A DNA stretch of 50,381 nt from Gemmatimonadota bacterium (GCA_022826005.1 JAJDVT010000089.1:1-50381), one strand, 5' to 3'; counted from the first letter of the stretch, positions 7,638 through 16,447 are shown. Made by a program: numbers and translations. Notes: generated from the letters alone by a model not told the origin.

Positions 7638-9899
7638 TTGAAACTCCCAGCCCGGTTTGCCAAACGCGCCGCCCTCACGGCCCGCGCCGCCCTCACGGCC
7701 TGCGCCGCCCTCGCCGCCCCTATCCCCCTCGCCGCCCAGCTTCCCCCCATCCCCCCCTCGCCCGGCGCCCCCATCGCGATCGCCCGCCTCTCCGGCCCGA
7801 TCGAGCTCGACGGCGTTGTGGACGAGCCCGCCTGGGACGCGGTCGCCCCCCTCGGCATGACCATGTACACGCCCAACTTCGGCGGCGCACTCACCGAGAG
7901 GACCGAAGTCCGGATCGCGCACGACGACCGTTTCCTGTACGTGGCGGGGCGCATGTACGACTCCGACCCCGACCAGATCCGGATCGGCACCTTCTACCGC
8001 GACCAGTACAGCGGCGACGACATCCTCGCGGTGATCATCGACAGCTACAACGACCACGAGACCGCCGTCTGGTTCGTCGCCAACCCGGCCGGCGTGCGGC
8101 AGGACCGCACCGTGTCGAACGACGCCGAGTTCACCAACGGCATGCCGATGAACGAAGACTGGAACTCGTACTGGGACGTCGCCACCTCGCGCAGCGGTGA
8201 AGGCTGGTTCGCGGAGTTCCGGATCCCGTTCTCCACCCTCGGCTTCCAGGCGGCCGGGGGAGAGGTGACCATGGGCCTCATCGTCTACCGGATGATCCCG
8301 CGCAAGAACGAGCGCCAGACCTTCCCGGCCCTGGACCCCAGCGGGGGCCGACTGGGGTTCGTCAAGCCGTCGCGGGCCCAGCGGGTGGTGCTGCGGGACG
8401 TGCGCCAGTCCGCGCCGCTTTACATGACGCCGTACGCGCTGGGCGGCTTCCAGCAGGCACCGGTCCTCGACGGGCAGTGGCGCACCGAGCGGGACCCGAC
8501 GTCGGAAGCCGGCCTCGACGTCAAGTACTCGCCGACCTCCAACCTCGCGCTGGACCTCACCGTCAACACCGACTTCGCGCAGGTCGAGGCGGACGACCAG
8601 CAGATCAACCTGACCCGCTTCCCGCTCTTCTTCCCCGAGAAGCGACAATTCTTCCAGGAGCGCGCCTCCACCTTCGACTTCAATACCGGCGGCTTCAACA
8701 ACCGGCTCTTCCACAGCCGCCAGATCGGGCTGGACGCGGGAGAGATCGTGCGGATCTACGGGGGCGCCCGGGCGGTCGGAAGGCTCGGCGGGACGGACTT
8801 CGGCCTGCTCAACATGCAGACCGCGCCCCACGGGGACCGGTCCACCGAGAATGTCGGGGTCGTGCGGCTGCGCCAGCAGATTCTCAACGCCAATTCGGCG
8901 GTCGGGGGGATGCTGACGACGCGCCTCGCCTCGGCCGGGCGGGACAATAGCGCGCTGGGACTCGACGCCGTCGTCAGGTGGCTGGGGGACGAATACATGA
9001 TCCTGCAATGGGCGCACACCTTCGACGAGGCGACCGAGCAGGAGGGGGGCCTGGAATCCGGGCTTCTCAGGGGACGGCTGGAGCGTCGCCGGGACGACGG
9101 GTTCTCGTACTACGCCGAGGCGATCCGGGTCGGCGCCGACTATCTGCCAGGGCTGGGGTTCCAATCGCGTCGGGGCTTCAGCAACGGCGGAGCCCAACTC
9201 CGCTACCGGCAGCTCAGAGACCCGACGTCACCCCTCGTGTCGCGCGCTCTCCAGGTCGCCACGACGCACTACTTCCGCAACGAAGACGGGTCCGCCGAGT
9301 CCCGCGAGATCCGGCCCGAGATCGAACTCGACTTCCGCCAGGGTTCGAACCTCACCTTCGGCGCGCTGTCGAGCTTCGAGAGCGTGCGCGAACCGTTCCC
9401 CATTTCGGATGTGGTGGTCCCCGCCGGCGAGTACTGGTTTCACGAAGCCAACTTCATGTTCCGGATGCCCCGGAGCAGCCGGTTCCGCGGCGAATACAAC
9501 GGGTCGGCCGGCACCTTCTACGACGGCAACCGCCTGAGCCTGGCTCTGAACCCGGCCTGGGTGCTCTCGAAGTACCTGGAGCTCGAGGCCGGCTACGAAG
9601 TCAACCGCATCGACTTCCCGGACCGGGACGCCTCTACCACCACCCAGCTGGCACGCCTCAAGGTCAACACGGCGCTGAATCCACGCATCTCACTCAGCAC
9701 TTTCGGGCAGTACAATAGCGCGATCGGCCAGACCACCTTCAACGTCCGCTTCCGCTACCACTTCCGCGAAGGCACGGACCTCTGGATCGTCTACAACGAA
9801 GGACTCCACAACGAGCGCGACAGCGGTCCCGGCCCCCGGCGCCCGCTCTCGTCGGGCCGCGGGGTAATGGTCAAGTACTCCCATACGTTTGTGGGCTGA
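7638..9899 (+). CDS. DUF5916 outer-membrane protein with N-terminal CBM9-like domain
   Basis: Exported protein of about 753 residues. The N-terminal part resembles a family 9 carbohydrate-binding module (IELDGVVDEPAWDAV; WFAEFRIPFSTLGF). It leads into the DUF5916 barrel-like region with its signature (VNTDFAQVEADDQQINLTRF, then FFPEKRQFFQE). The chosen start is TTG at 7638, because the next residues form a signal peptide (LKLPARFAKRAALTAR) ending near LAAQLPP. A lipobox-like LTAC also occurs within it, so a lipoprotein is possible. The frame is open further upstream, but that part is antisense to the hydrolase and looks non-coding. Function of DUF5916 proteins is not established; they are common in Gemmatimonadota and Bacteroidota beside TonB systems. 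Confidence 0.85.
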   Translation: MKLPARFAKRAALTARAALTACAALAAPIPLAAQLPPIPPSPGAPIAIARLSGPIELDGVVDEPAWDAVAPLGMTMYTPNFGGALTERTEVRIAHDDRFLYVAGRMYDSDPDQIRIGTFYRDQYSGDDILAVIIDSYNDHETAVWFVANPAGVRQDRTVSNDAEFTNGMPMNEDWNSYWDVATSRSGEGWFAEFRIPFSTLGFQAAGGEVTMGLIVYRMIPRKNERQTFPALDPSGGRLGFVKPSRAQRVVLRDVRQSAPLYMTPYALGGFQQAPVLDGQWRTERDPTSEAGLDVKYSPTSNLALDLTVNTDFAQVEADDQQINLTRFPLFFPEKRQFFQERASTFDFNTGGFNNRLFHSRQIGLDAGEIVRIYGGARAVGRLGGTDFGLLNMQTAPHGDRSTENVGVVRLRQQILNANSAVGGMLTTRLASAGRDNSALGLDAVVRWLGDEYMILQWAHTFDEATEQEGGLESGLLRGRLERRRDDGFSYYAEAIRVGADYLPGLGFQSRRGFSNGGAQLRYRQLRDPTSPLVSRALQVATTHYFRNEDGSAESREIRPEIELDFRQGSNLTFGALSSFESVREPFPISDVVVPAGEYWFHEANFMFRMPRSSRFRGEYNGSAGTFYDGNRLSLALNPAWVLSKYLELEAGYEVNRIDFPDRDASTTTQLARLKVNTALNPRISLSTFGQYNSAIGQTTFNVRFRYHFREGTDLWIVYNEGLHNERDSGPGPRRPLSSGRGVMVKYSHTFVG

Positions 9900-10080
9900 C
9901 GGGATGCGATCGCCCGCGCCAGCAAGCTCCGACGCCAACGCCGCGGCCGGCAGCGCCGCGGTTGCCGGCTGGCCCGCGGTTGCCGACCGGCCCTGCCTGC
10001 CGGCCGGCCCCCCGCCTGGCGCCCGGCCCCCCGCCCCTGGGGACGCCGCAAAGGTGTCTCGGCACACCGTGTCGGGTTTT

Positions 10081-10181
10081 TTACCGATCGGGACAATTCT
10101 GGCAGTTTTTTTCCCGATCGGGCATATTGTTGTCTGATAATGTCGCAACATGGCACTAATCTTACCGATCGGGAAAATTCT
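10081..10181 (+). promoter_or_regulatory. Three palindromic operator-like boxes upstream of hipB
   Basis: Three near-identical 20-bp boxes lie at 10081-10100, 10111-10130 and 10162-10181. Each contains the palindrome CCGATCGG framed by TT and an A/T-rich right flank. Starts are 30 and 51 bp apart, about three and five helical turns. A -10-like GATAAT (10136-10141) sits just after box 2, and box 3 ends one base before the preferred hipB ATG. HipB proteins are known to repress their own operons through multiple palindromes; assigning these boxes to HipB is inference from position. Confidence 0.7.
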
Positions 10182-10182
10182 C

Positions 10183-10494
10183 ATGACGCTGGCAGAAATA
10201 GGTAGTATCGTTCGCTCCGTGAGGCGAGCCCAGCACCTGCGGCAGGATCAGCTCGCGGGTGTGGCGGGCGTCGGAGTGCGGTTCCTCTCGGAGTTGGAAC
10301 GCGGGAAGACGACGGTCCGGTTCGGAAAGGTGCTCGCCGTCCTGGAGGCGCTGGGATGCACCTTGCACATTGAAGCGCCGCAGATCGGCCGGGACGGGGT
10401 CACGCGGGTGGTGGCCACGGAACCGCCGTGGCTGCGGCGCCGTCGGTTGCAGGGGCAGTCGCACGGGCTTTCCGGGGGGCGTTCGCGGCTGTGA
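10183..10494 (+). CDS. hipB: HipB-like XRE-family antitoxin (module 1)
   Basis: DNA-binding antitoxin of 103 residues with a helix-turn-helix at about residues 5-60 (LAEIGSIVRSVRRA, LAGVAGVGVRFLSELERGK, FGKVLAVLEALG), a classic HipB pattern. Residues after about 65 are a basic tail. The ATG at 10183 is preferred over an in-frame ATG at 10150, because the upstream 11 codons (LPIGKIL) are simply operator box 3 read as protein. The stop overlaps the hipA GTG as GTGA, so translation is probably coupled. Expected role: neutralise HipA and repress the operon through the upstream palindromes. Confidence 0.85.
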   Translation: MTLAEIGSIVRSVRRAQHLRQDQLAGVAGVGVRFLSELERGKTTVRFGKVLAVLEALGCTLHIEAPQIGRDGVTRVVATEPPWLRRRRLQGQSHGLSGGRSRL

Positions 10495-11762
10495 TCCGGA
10501 GCCTTGGCGTCTGGTGGGGCGACGCCCGGGTTGGTACGCTCCGCCCGGGCCGGTATGAGGAAGTGGACCCGATCGAGTTCGTCTATGACGACGCCTGGAT
10601 CGCCGATCCGGGGTTGCCGGCCGTGTCTCACTACCTGCCCAAGGAGCAGCGGCGCTTCCGGTCTCTGTACTGCCGCCCGTTCTTCGAGGGCCTGTTGCCC
10701 GAAGGGGCCCAGAAGGAGATGATCGGGGAATTGCTCGGAGTTGGGGAGGCGACGGCCCTGCCGCTGCTGGCGCACATGGGGGCAGAGTTGGCGGGGGCGC
10801 TCACGGTGCTGCGTGAAGACGAAGTGCCGCCGGACCCGGTACAGGACGGAGCTTCCGCGCCGCTGTCGGACGAGGAGCTGGCGGAACTTCTGGCCATGTT
10901 ACGTGAGTGGCCGTTCCTGGTGGGAGCGGAGCAGGGGCCTCGCCTGTCGCTGTCCGGAGCGCAGCCGAAGATTCCGGTGGTGGTGGTGGATGGTCGCGTC
11001 GCGCTGCCCGCCTTCGGCCAGCCGACCACCCACATTCTGAAGCCCGGGAGATCGGCATCCGACGAGTCTACGGAAAACGAAGCCTTTGCGATGCGCCTGG
11101 GAGCGTGTCTTGGTCTGAGGCCCGCGCCTGTCAGCGTCGGAAGTGTGGACGGCAGGTCGTATCTGCTGGTTGAGCGGTTTGACCGGCTGCGCCGAGACGA
11201 TGGGCCCATTCGCAGACTTCACCAGGAGGACTTCCGCCAGGCGTTCGGGATGGTGCCGCTGCCGAAGGTCGCGTGGAACGGCGGGCCCGGGTACGCCGAG
11301 TGCTTCGACCTCGTTCGGCGATCCTGCACCTTCCCCGCGACCGCTGTACTGCGCCTGGTCGACGCGGCCATTCTGCAGGTCCTCCTCGGCAACGCGCGGG
11401 CGCACGCAAGGAGCTACAGCCTGCTTTGGCGGCGGCCCGGCGAAATCGCTCTCGCCCCGCTTTGCGGCCTCGTCACCACCGCCACCGTTCCGTACCTCCC
11501 GGTGGAATTCCTCATGAAGGTGGCTGGACGGTCGACGCTGGAGGAGTTGCGGCGGGGTGACTGGGAGCGCTTTGCCGCCGAGTGCGGGCTGAGTCCGTCG
11601 TTCGTTCGGCGACGGGTGCGGGAACTGTGTGCGCTCACGGAGGAGTGCAGCGACGGAGTGGCGGCCGAGCTGGCGGTGCCGGGACTGCGCGAAGAAGCTC
11701 TGGCGGGGCTTGCGGCGTTGGTGCGGCGTCGGGCGCGGCGGCTGGCCGGGACGGCGCGATAG
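10491..11762 (+). CDS. hipA: HipA-fold protein with degenerate kinase active site (probable pseudokinase)
   Basis: HipA family Ser/Thr kinase fold, 423 residues. The N-subdomain, the ATP-loop block (RLSLSGAQPKIPVVVV), the ATP-binding Lys in THILKPG, VERFDR and LHQEDFRQAFG are all recognisable. The catalytic region is altered. Where E. coli HipA has TDGHAKNF, this protein has ARAHARSY, so the catalytic Asp309 position is Arg303 and the Mg-binding Asn314 position is Ser308. The Mg-binding Asp332 of the FYD motif is Gly326 (LAPLCG). His is retained. Activity as a kinase is therefore doubtful. The GTG at 10491 overlaps the hipB stop. The gene ends exactly where the PHP-domain gene begins, implying one transcript. 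Family assignment is strong; loss of activity is inference from residues. Confidence 0.85.
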   Translation: MIRSLGVWWGDARVGTLRPGRYEEVDPIEFVYDDAWIADPGLPAVSHYLPKEQRRFRSLYCRPFFEGLLPEGAQKEMIGELLGVGEATALPLLAHMGAELAGALTVLREDEVPPDPVQDGASAPLSDEELAELLAMLREWPFLVGAEQGPRLSLSGAQPKIPVVVVDGRVALPAFGQPTTHILKPGRSASDESTENEAFAMRLGACLGLRPAPVSVGSVDGRSYLLVERFDRLRRDDGPIRRLHQEDFRQAFGMVPLPKVAWNGGPGYAECFDLVRRSCTFPATAVLRLVDAAILQVLLGNARAHARSYSLLWRRPGEIALAPLCGLVTTATVPYLPVEFLMKVAGRSTLEELRRGDWERFAAECGLSPSFVRRRVRELCALTEECSDGVAAELAVPGLREEALAGLAALVRRRARRLAGTAR

Positions 11763-13157
11763 ATGGCGGGTGGGACGAACCGCAGACGGCGCCTGCGCGG
11801 ATCGCTGGCTGTCATCGCGCTGGCTGTCGGGTCAGCGCCGGTGGCCGTGCCTCCCCTGCGTGACGCGGCCACGCACGGGATCGTCGCCGACGCGGCGCTC
11901 GGCCAGCCGCTCGGCTACCTCGTCGGCACACCGCTGTTCGGCGTCTGGGACACGCTTACGCTGGTGACGGTTAGCCAGCACTACGCGGTTCTCGGCACCC
12001 TGATCCTGGTGTACGCGGGTTGGCGCCTGGTCGCGGCCTGGCGGCTGGTCGCGGCCCGGCGCCCGGTCGGGGCCCGGCGCTCGGTGGTGGCCCGGGCGCC
12101 CGGTGGCGGTCTCCGCGCGCTGGCGCGCCGCCTCGCGCTGGAACTCCTCCGCGCGCTCGGCGCCCTCGCCGCGCTGCTCGCCTTCTACGCGGCGGCGGCC
12201 CTGATCCCGCGGCCCATGACCGGGATCCGGCTCGCATCCGACGACCTCCTCGCGGTAGACTTCCACTCGCACACCAACCATTCCCACGACGGGTGGTCCC
12301 TCTTCACTGCGGCGCGCAACCGCGCGTGGCACGAAGCCGGGGGGTTCGATGCGGCCTACATCACCGACCACTACACCTGGGCGGGCGTGGACGAGGCCCT
12401 TCCCGCCAATCCCGCCCGGGCCGGCGACCGCACCGTCCTGCTGAGCGGCATGGAGGTGCGGCTGCGCGGCCGCCACACCAACATCCTCGGCGACCGATCC
12501 CGCTATGTCTTCGCCCTCGACAGCACCTGGCACCACCTCGACCCCGACTCCATCGCCGCCGCCACTGCACGCGGCGCGCCGCCCCCCACGATGCTCTACG
12601 CGATCCCGGGCCCGCTCGACCAGATCGTGCCGTTTGCGGGGGGAGGGGAGGGGGCCGCGGGTGGCGCCCCCGCGCCCGGCTCGCCCGCCGGCGTCGTCGG
12701 CGTCGAGCTCAGCGACGGGGCGCCGCGCGGGCTGGAGCAGGTGCGGTCGCAGCGCGGCGCGATCCTCGCGCTCGCCGACGCCATGGACTTGGCGGTGGTG
12801 GCCGGCACCAACCTGCATGGGTGGGGACGCACCGTCCCGGCCTGGAGCGTGATGCGCATCCCGGGGTGGCGCGAGATGTCGCCGGGCGAACTCGGCGGCG
12901 CGATCGAGGAGGTGCTGCACCGGGATCGCCGCCGCGCGGTGACGGTCGTCGAGCGCCGCGTCCCGTACCATGACGGCAGCGCGGCCGCGCTCGCCGCGAC
13001 CGTCCCCGTGCTTGCCTGGGAGCACTTCCGCGCGCTCACCCTCGCCGAGCGGCTGTCGTGGCTGGTGTGGGCCGCCCTCTGGATGGCGGTGCGGGCCAGG
13101 ACGGGAGCGGCGCCAGGGCGGCGGCATCGCCAAGGCGGAGGCACCGCCAGCCGCTAG
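11763..13157 (+). CDS. Membrane-anchored PHP-domain-like protein
   Basis: A 464-residue protein. The N-terminal region has hydrophobic segments (about residues 12-30, 60-90 and 120-145) separated by an Arg/Ala-rich stretch from low-complexity DNA at 12020-12110. The extracytoplasmic or soluble domain begins with DFHSHTNHSHDG (His168, His170) followed by AAYITDHY, the metal-binding hallmarks of PHP phosphoesterases. A Gly-rich insert occurs near residue 295, and a last hydrophobic helix near 430 (LSWLVWAALWMAV). It starts with ATG immediately after the hipA stop, and HupE-like follows two bases after its own stop, so all four genes are likely co-transcribed. Phosphatase or nuclease activity is possible; substrate unknown. 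Confidence 0.75.
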   Translation: MAGGTNRRRRLRGSLAVIALAVGSAPVAVPPLRDAATHGIVADAALGQPLGYLVGTPLFGVWDTLTLVTVSQHYAVLGTLILVYAGWRLVAAWRLVAARRPVGARRSVVARAPGGGLRALARRLALELLRALGALAALLAFYAAAALIPRPMTGIRLASDDLLAVDFHSHTNHSHDGWSLFTAARNRAWHEAGGFDAAYITDHYTWAGVDEALPANPARAGDRTVLLSGMEVRLRGRHTNILGDRSRYVFALDSTWHHLDPDSIAAATARGAPPPTMLYAIPGPLDQIVPFAGGGEGAAGGAPAPGSPAGVVGVELSDGAPRGLEQVRSQRGAILALADAMDLAVVAGTNLHGWGRTVPAWSVMRIPGWREMSPGELGGAIEEVLHRDRRRAVTVVERRVPYHDGSAAALAATVPVLAWEHFRALTLAERLSWLVWAALWMAVRARTGAAPGRRHRQGGGTASR

Positions 13158-13159
13158 CC

Positions 13160-13921
13160 ATGTTCGGCGTCTACCTGGAACTCGGCTTCGAGCACCTGCT
13201 CGACCTGCGGGGCTACGATCACATCCTCTTCATCGCGGGGCTGTGCGCGGCTTACTCCCTCCCTCGCTGGCGCGAACTCCTCGTGCTTGTGACCGCTTTC
13301 ACAATCGGCCACTCGGTGTCGCTCGCGCTCGCCACCCTCCGGCTGGTCTCGGTCAACTCCTCGCTGATCGAGTTCCTCATCCCCGTCACCATCGTCGCCA
13401 CCGCGCTCACCAACCTCGCCGGGCTGCAGCGAGAGGGACTGGCTGGCCTGCGGCGAGAGGGCCGCTCCGGGCAACCGTGCGAAGACCCCGCCGAGCAACG
13501 GAGCGAACGTTCCCCCGGGCACCGCGTCGCCGCCCGCCCCCTTCGCTACGCTCTCGCCCTCGGCTTCGGCCTCATCCACGGCCTGGGCTTCTCCAACTTC
13601 CTGCGCATCGCGCTCGGCGACGAGAGGAACCTCTTCGTCCCCCTGCTGTCCTTCAACATCGGGCTGGAACTGGCGCAGATCGTGGTAGCGGGCGCGGTGC
13701 TTGCGCTCGGGGCCGCGTTCGTGTGGGGCGTGCGCGCGGTCCGGGTTGCCGCCACGCCCGACGCGGGCCCGCTCGAAGCTGCCTCCGCGGGCGAAACGGG
13801 TACGCTCCGGGCCACCACCCCGCCGGACGCGCGTCTCCCCGAGAACGCCTGGAACGCCGCCGTCTCCCTCGCCGTCGGCGGCATCGCCGCCACCATGGCC
13901 GTCCAGCGCTGGCCCTGGTAA
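13160..13921 (+). CDS. HupE/UreJ-2-like membrane protein
   Basis: Polytopic membrane protein of 253 residues with the HupE/UreJ_2 motifs GYDHILFIAGL (residues 18-28), FTIGHSVSLALA and LGFGLIHGLGFSNFL, the His residues thought to bind metal in the family. Some members transport nickel or cobalt, but most in this family are uncharacterised. ATG at 13160 is chosen because the family starts exactly at this hydrophobic FGVYLELGFEHLLD block; an in-frame upstream start would lie inside the PHP gene. A hydrophilic insert at about residues 95-130 is longer than usual. It sits two bases after the PHP gene. Confidence 0.8.
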   Translation: MFGVYLELGFEHLLDLRGYDHILFIAGLCAAYSLPRWRELLVLVTAFTIGHSVSLALATLRLVSVNSSLIEFLIPVTIVATALTNLAGLQREGLAGLRREGRSGQPCEDPAEQRSERSPGHRVAARPLRYALALGFGLIHGLGFSNFLRIALGDERNLFVPLLSFNIGLELAQIVVAGAVLALGAAFVWGVRAVRVAATPDAGPLEAASAGETGTLRATTPPDARLPENAWNAAVSLAVGGIAATMAVQRWPW

Positions 13922-13999
13922 GCCCCGACTCGCTAGTTTGATCCCGGGCGGCCCGCCGGGGCACGCCCGCCAACGCCAGCCACCAACGGAGTCGGGCAA

Positions 14000-15340
14000 A
14001 TGAGTCTTCAGACGGTTCACACGAAATGCCTCGCCGCCGCGGCAGTTCTCCTCATCGCAACCCCCGCGGCCCACGCCCAGTGGACCCCCGTCAAGCCGGG
14101 GAGCGACAACATCGACATCCTCGGGCACATCCCGCTGGGCCCGCGCCTTTCCGTGGCCGACATCGACATGGAGCAGGAGATGGACCGCCCCTACGCGTAC
14201 GTCGCGCGCATGGTCTACGGGGACATCGGGCCGAAGGGCCTCGACATCATCTCGATCGCCGATCCGGAGCACCCCGAGGTCCTCTACGAGTGGCGGATCG
14301 AGAACCAGGACCTGCACATGCGCACCGGCGGCATGGACGTCAAGCACTTCAAGCTGGGCGGCCGCTACTATGTCGTGCAGTCGCTGCAGTTCGGGCAGGG
14401 CGGGCCGAACCCGGACCTGGGCGCGGTCGTCCTCGACGTCACCGGGCTGCCCGACGCCTCCACCGTCCGCGAAGTCGCCCGCATCCGCGAGCCCGAGCTC
14501 CCCGGCGGCTTCCACAACATCTTCGTCTACAAGCATTCGGACGGGCGGGTCCTCCTCTTCAGCACCGTGCGCGGCCCCTTCGCCCACGTCTACGACATGG
14601 CCCGGGTCGTCTCCGGCGACCTGGAGAACGCGCTGGTCGGCCGCGTCCCCGTCCCCGAGACCGAGTTCAACCGCGGCGGCCGCGGATACCACGACTTCTA
14701 CGTCGGCTATCACCCCGACACCGGCGAGGACCGCTTCTACGGCGGCGGCAGCGGCGGCTACTACATCTACGACGTCAGCGACCTCGAGAACCCCGAGCTG
14801 CGCGTCACCCTCGTGGGCGTCAGCGGCGTCCGCGGCGGGCACACCTTCACCCCGAGCCCCGACGGCCGCTACGTCGTCGCCGAGACCGAGTACCAGTACG
14901 CGCCCATCCGCATCTTCGACCTGCAGCCTGCCCTCGACGGCCAGGTCACCAACATCAGCCGCCCCATCTCCGCGTGGACCGCCGACTGGCAGAACCTCGT
15001 CCACAACCACGAGGTCCGCTGGCCCTACGTCTTCGCGTCCGGCTACCTCGACGGCCTCCAGATCTTCTCGCTGATGGACCCCGAGAACCCCGTAACCGTC
15101 GGCTACTACGACACCTACACCGGCCCCCCGAATCGGGACCGCACCCCCGTCTTCAACGGCGCCTTCGGAGTCGACATCCGCAACGCCGACGGCCTGATCG
15201 TCGTCAGCGACATGACCACCGGCTTCTGGACCTTCCGCATGGACGGATTCAGCGGCTGGAACGGCGAAGACTGGGGCGTTCCCAACATCTCGTCGGCCCA
15301 GGACTGGGACAACGGGCCGGTCAAGCGCCCGATCAGCTGA
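14000..15340 (+). CDS. Secreted LVIVD-repeat beta-propeller protein
   Basis: Exported 446-residue protein with a clean signal peptide (residues 1-26, AAHAQ). It consists of repeated blades of the LVIVD/choice-of-anchor type: GLDIISIADPEHPEVL, GAVVLDVTGLPDAS, GYYIYDVSDLENPEL, GLQIFSLMDPENPVTV. His/Asp-rich turns such as GYHDFYVGYHPDTGEDRFYGG suggest ligand or metal binding. Function in such proteins is unassigned; they are frequent in secretomes of Gemmatimonadota and Acidobacteriota. The start is ATG with a signal peptide directly after it. The next gene follows after a short gap and is probably co-transcribed. Confidence 0.85.
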   Translation: MSLQTVHTKCLAAAAVLLIATPAAHAQWTPVKPGSDNIDILGHIPLGPRLSVADIDMEQEMDRPYAYVARMVYGDIGPKGLDIISIADPEHPEVLYEWRIENQDLHMRTGGMDVKHFKLGGRYYVVQSLQFGQGGPNPDLGAVVLDVTGLPDASTVREVARIREPELPGGFHNIFVYKHSDGRVLLFSTVRGPFAHVYDMARVVSGDLENALVGRVPVPETEFNRGGRGYHDFYVGYHPDTGEDRFYGGGSGGYYIYDVSDLENPELRVTLVGVSGVRGGHTFTPSPDGRYVVAETEYQYAPIRIFDLQPALDGQVTNISRPISAWTADWQNLVHNHEVRWPYVFASGYLDGLQIFSLMDPENPVTVGYYDTYTGPPNRDRTPVFNGAFGVDIRNADGLIVVSDMTTGFWTFRMDGFSGWNGEDWGVPNISSAQDWDNGPVKRPIS

Positions 15341-15410
15341 CAGAGGAGGGGTACGCTGTATGGCCATATGGGTCGGTAATATGGGTAGATGGGTCTCGGG
15401 GAGGAAGGGC

Positions 15411-16073
15411 ATGAGCAGGGGGACTGGATCCGGGCGACCGGGAGGCTGGCTCGCGCTCGTGGCGGCGCTGGCCGTCATGGCCGCGGCTCCAGACGCCGAG
15501 AACGCCGGGCGGGTGGCCGGCTCGCCTTCCGAGGTGGCCGGATTGCTCGCCGGATGCGGCCCGGGCGCGGCCCCGGCTGCTGCGCCTGGCCTTCGCCCGG
15601 TGCCCGTCCCGGCGACCCGCGCCAACGGCCCCGACTACTACCGCTTCCCCATGGTGTCGACCCGGCGCGTCCCCGGCACCGGCAACGCCACCGGAGTCGG
15701 CGAGATCGTCTTCGCCAGGTCGCCCTTCGGCATCTCCCTCACCGAGGACGGCAGCTACCTCTACGACTTCACGGTCCGCTTCGAGCGCCTCAACCCGGCG
15801 CGCACCGGCACCTACGTCGTGTGGACCACCACCCCCGAGCTGGACGAGATCGTGCCCGCCGGCGAGATGACCGATCCGGCCGCCTTCTCCGGCAAGGTCG
15901 CGTGGAACAAGTTCCTCGTGGTCGTCACCCTGGAACCCGCCTTCGACCCCGACGCGGCCACGTGGACGGGCCCCATCGTGATCCGCGGCATGTCGCGCAG
16001 CGGGATGATGCACACGATGGCCGGCCACGGCCCCTTCGAACAGGAAAACTGCGCGGCCTACGGGTATGAGTAG
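15411..16073 (+). CDS. Secreted protein of unknown function
   Basis: Not recognised as a named family. The product (about 220 residues) has a hydrophobic signal segment (GGWLALVAALAVMAAAPD), an Ala/Pro linker, then a folded domain from about residue 70 rich in aromatic beta strands (DYYRFPMV, GSYLYDFTVRFERL, GTYVVWTTTPELDEI), ending with GMMHTMAGHGPF. Ile-Val-Thr-rich strands suggest an immunoglobulin-like or jelly-roll sandwich. Two good ribosome sites exist: one before ATG 15360, which would add 17 residues, and one before ATG 15411. The latter gives the more normal signal peptide. It sits between the LVIVD propeller and vapBC/multicopper oxidase; Met and His near the C-terminus could bind copper, which is speculative. 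Confidence 0.7.
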   Translation: MSRGTGSGRPGGWLALVAALAVMAAAPDAENAGRVAGSPSEVAGLLAGCGPGAAPAAAPGLRPVPVPATRANGPDYYRFPMVSTRRVPGTGNATGVGEIVFARSPFGISLTEDGSYLYDFTVRFERLNPARTGTYVVWTTTPELDEIVPAGEMTDPAAFSGKVAWNKFLVVVTLEPAFDPDAATWTGPIVIRGMSRSGMMHTMAGHGPFEQENCAAYGYE

Positions 16074-16148
16074 CCCATCGGGGATTATCGACGAACTGCC
16101 AGGCATCGCGCTTCCGCCACCCCTTGATTGCGCTGCCCAACGGAGGTA

Positions 16149-16177
16149 GGGTAGATACGGCGTTACGCGTTCTACCC
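16149..16177 (+). promoter_or_regulatory. Inverted repeat upstream of vapB (module 1)
   Basis: Arms GGGTAGA (16149-16155) and TCTACCC (16171-16177) flank a 15-base spacer, ending 12 bases before the vapB ATG. The position is right for a VapBC autorepression operator. Assignment is by position only. Confidence 0.55.
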
Positions 16178-16189
16178 TGGAAGACGACC

Positions 16190-16447
16190 ATGGGACTCAA
16201 CATCAAGAATGACGAGACCTGTCTGCTCGCCCGCGACCTCGCCCGGCTGACCGGTGAGACCATGACTGGCGCGATCACCGTCGCGCTTCGCGAGCGGCTC
16301 GCGCGCGAGAGGCGCCGGCGAGACATGGATGGCCGTGTCGACGAATTGCTGGCCATCGGCCGACGCTGCGCCGAGTCGCTGGAACCCGGGCCATCGGCGA
16401 TCGAACATGGCGACCTGCTGTATGACGATCAGGGCCTTCCCAGGTGA
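16190..16447 (+). CDS. vapB: VapB-like antitoxin (PSK/Rv0623 type)
   Basis: Small antitoxin of 85 residues. The N-terminus (MGLNIKNDETCLLARDLARL, then TGETMTGAITVALRERLARE) matches the Rv0623/PSK-type VapB family, which has a ribbon-helix-helix DNA-binding part, followed by a charged toxin-binding tail. The ATG at 16190 is the family start. An inverted repeat lies just upstream. The stop overlaps the vapC GTG (GTGA). Role: neutralise VapC and repress the operon. Confidence 0.9.
   Translation: MGLNIKNDETCLLARDLARLTGETMTGAITVALRERLARERRRRDMDGRVDELLAIGRRCAESLEPGPSAIEHGDLLYDDQGLPR

Noticed and set aside
10150-10182. Earlier ATG for hipB at 10150
   Set aside because: Its extra 11 codons are just operator box 3 translated; the family starts at the second ATG.
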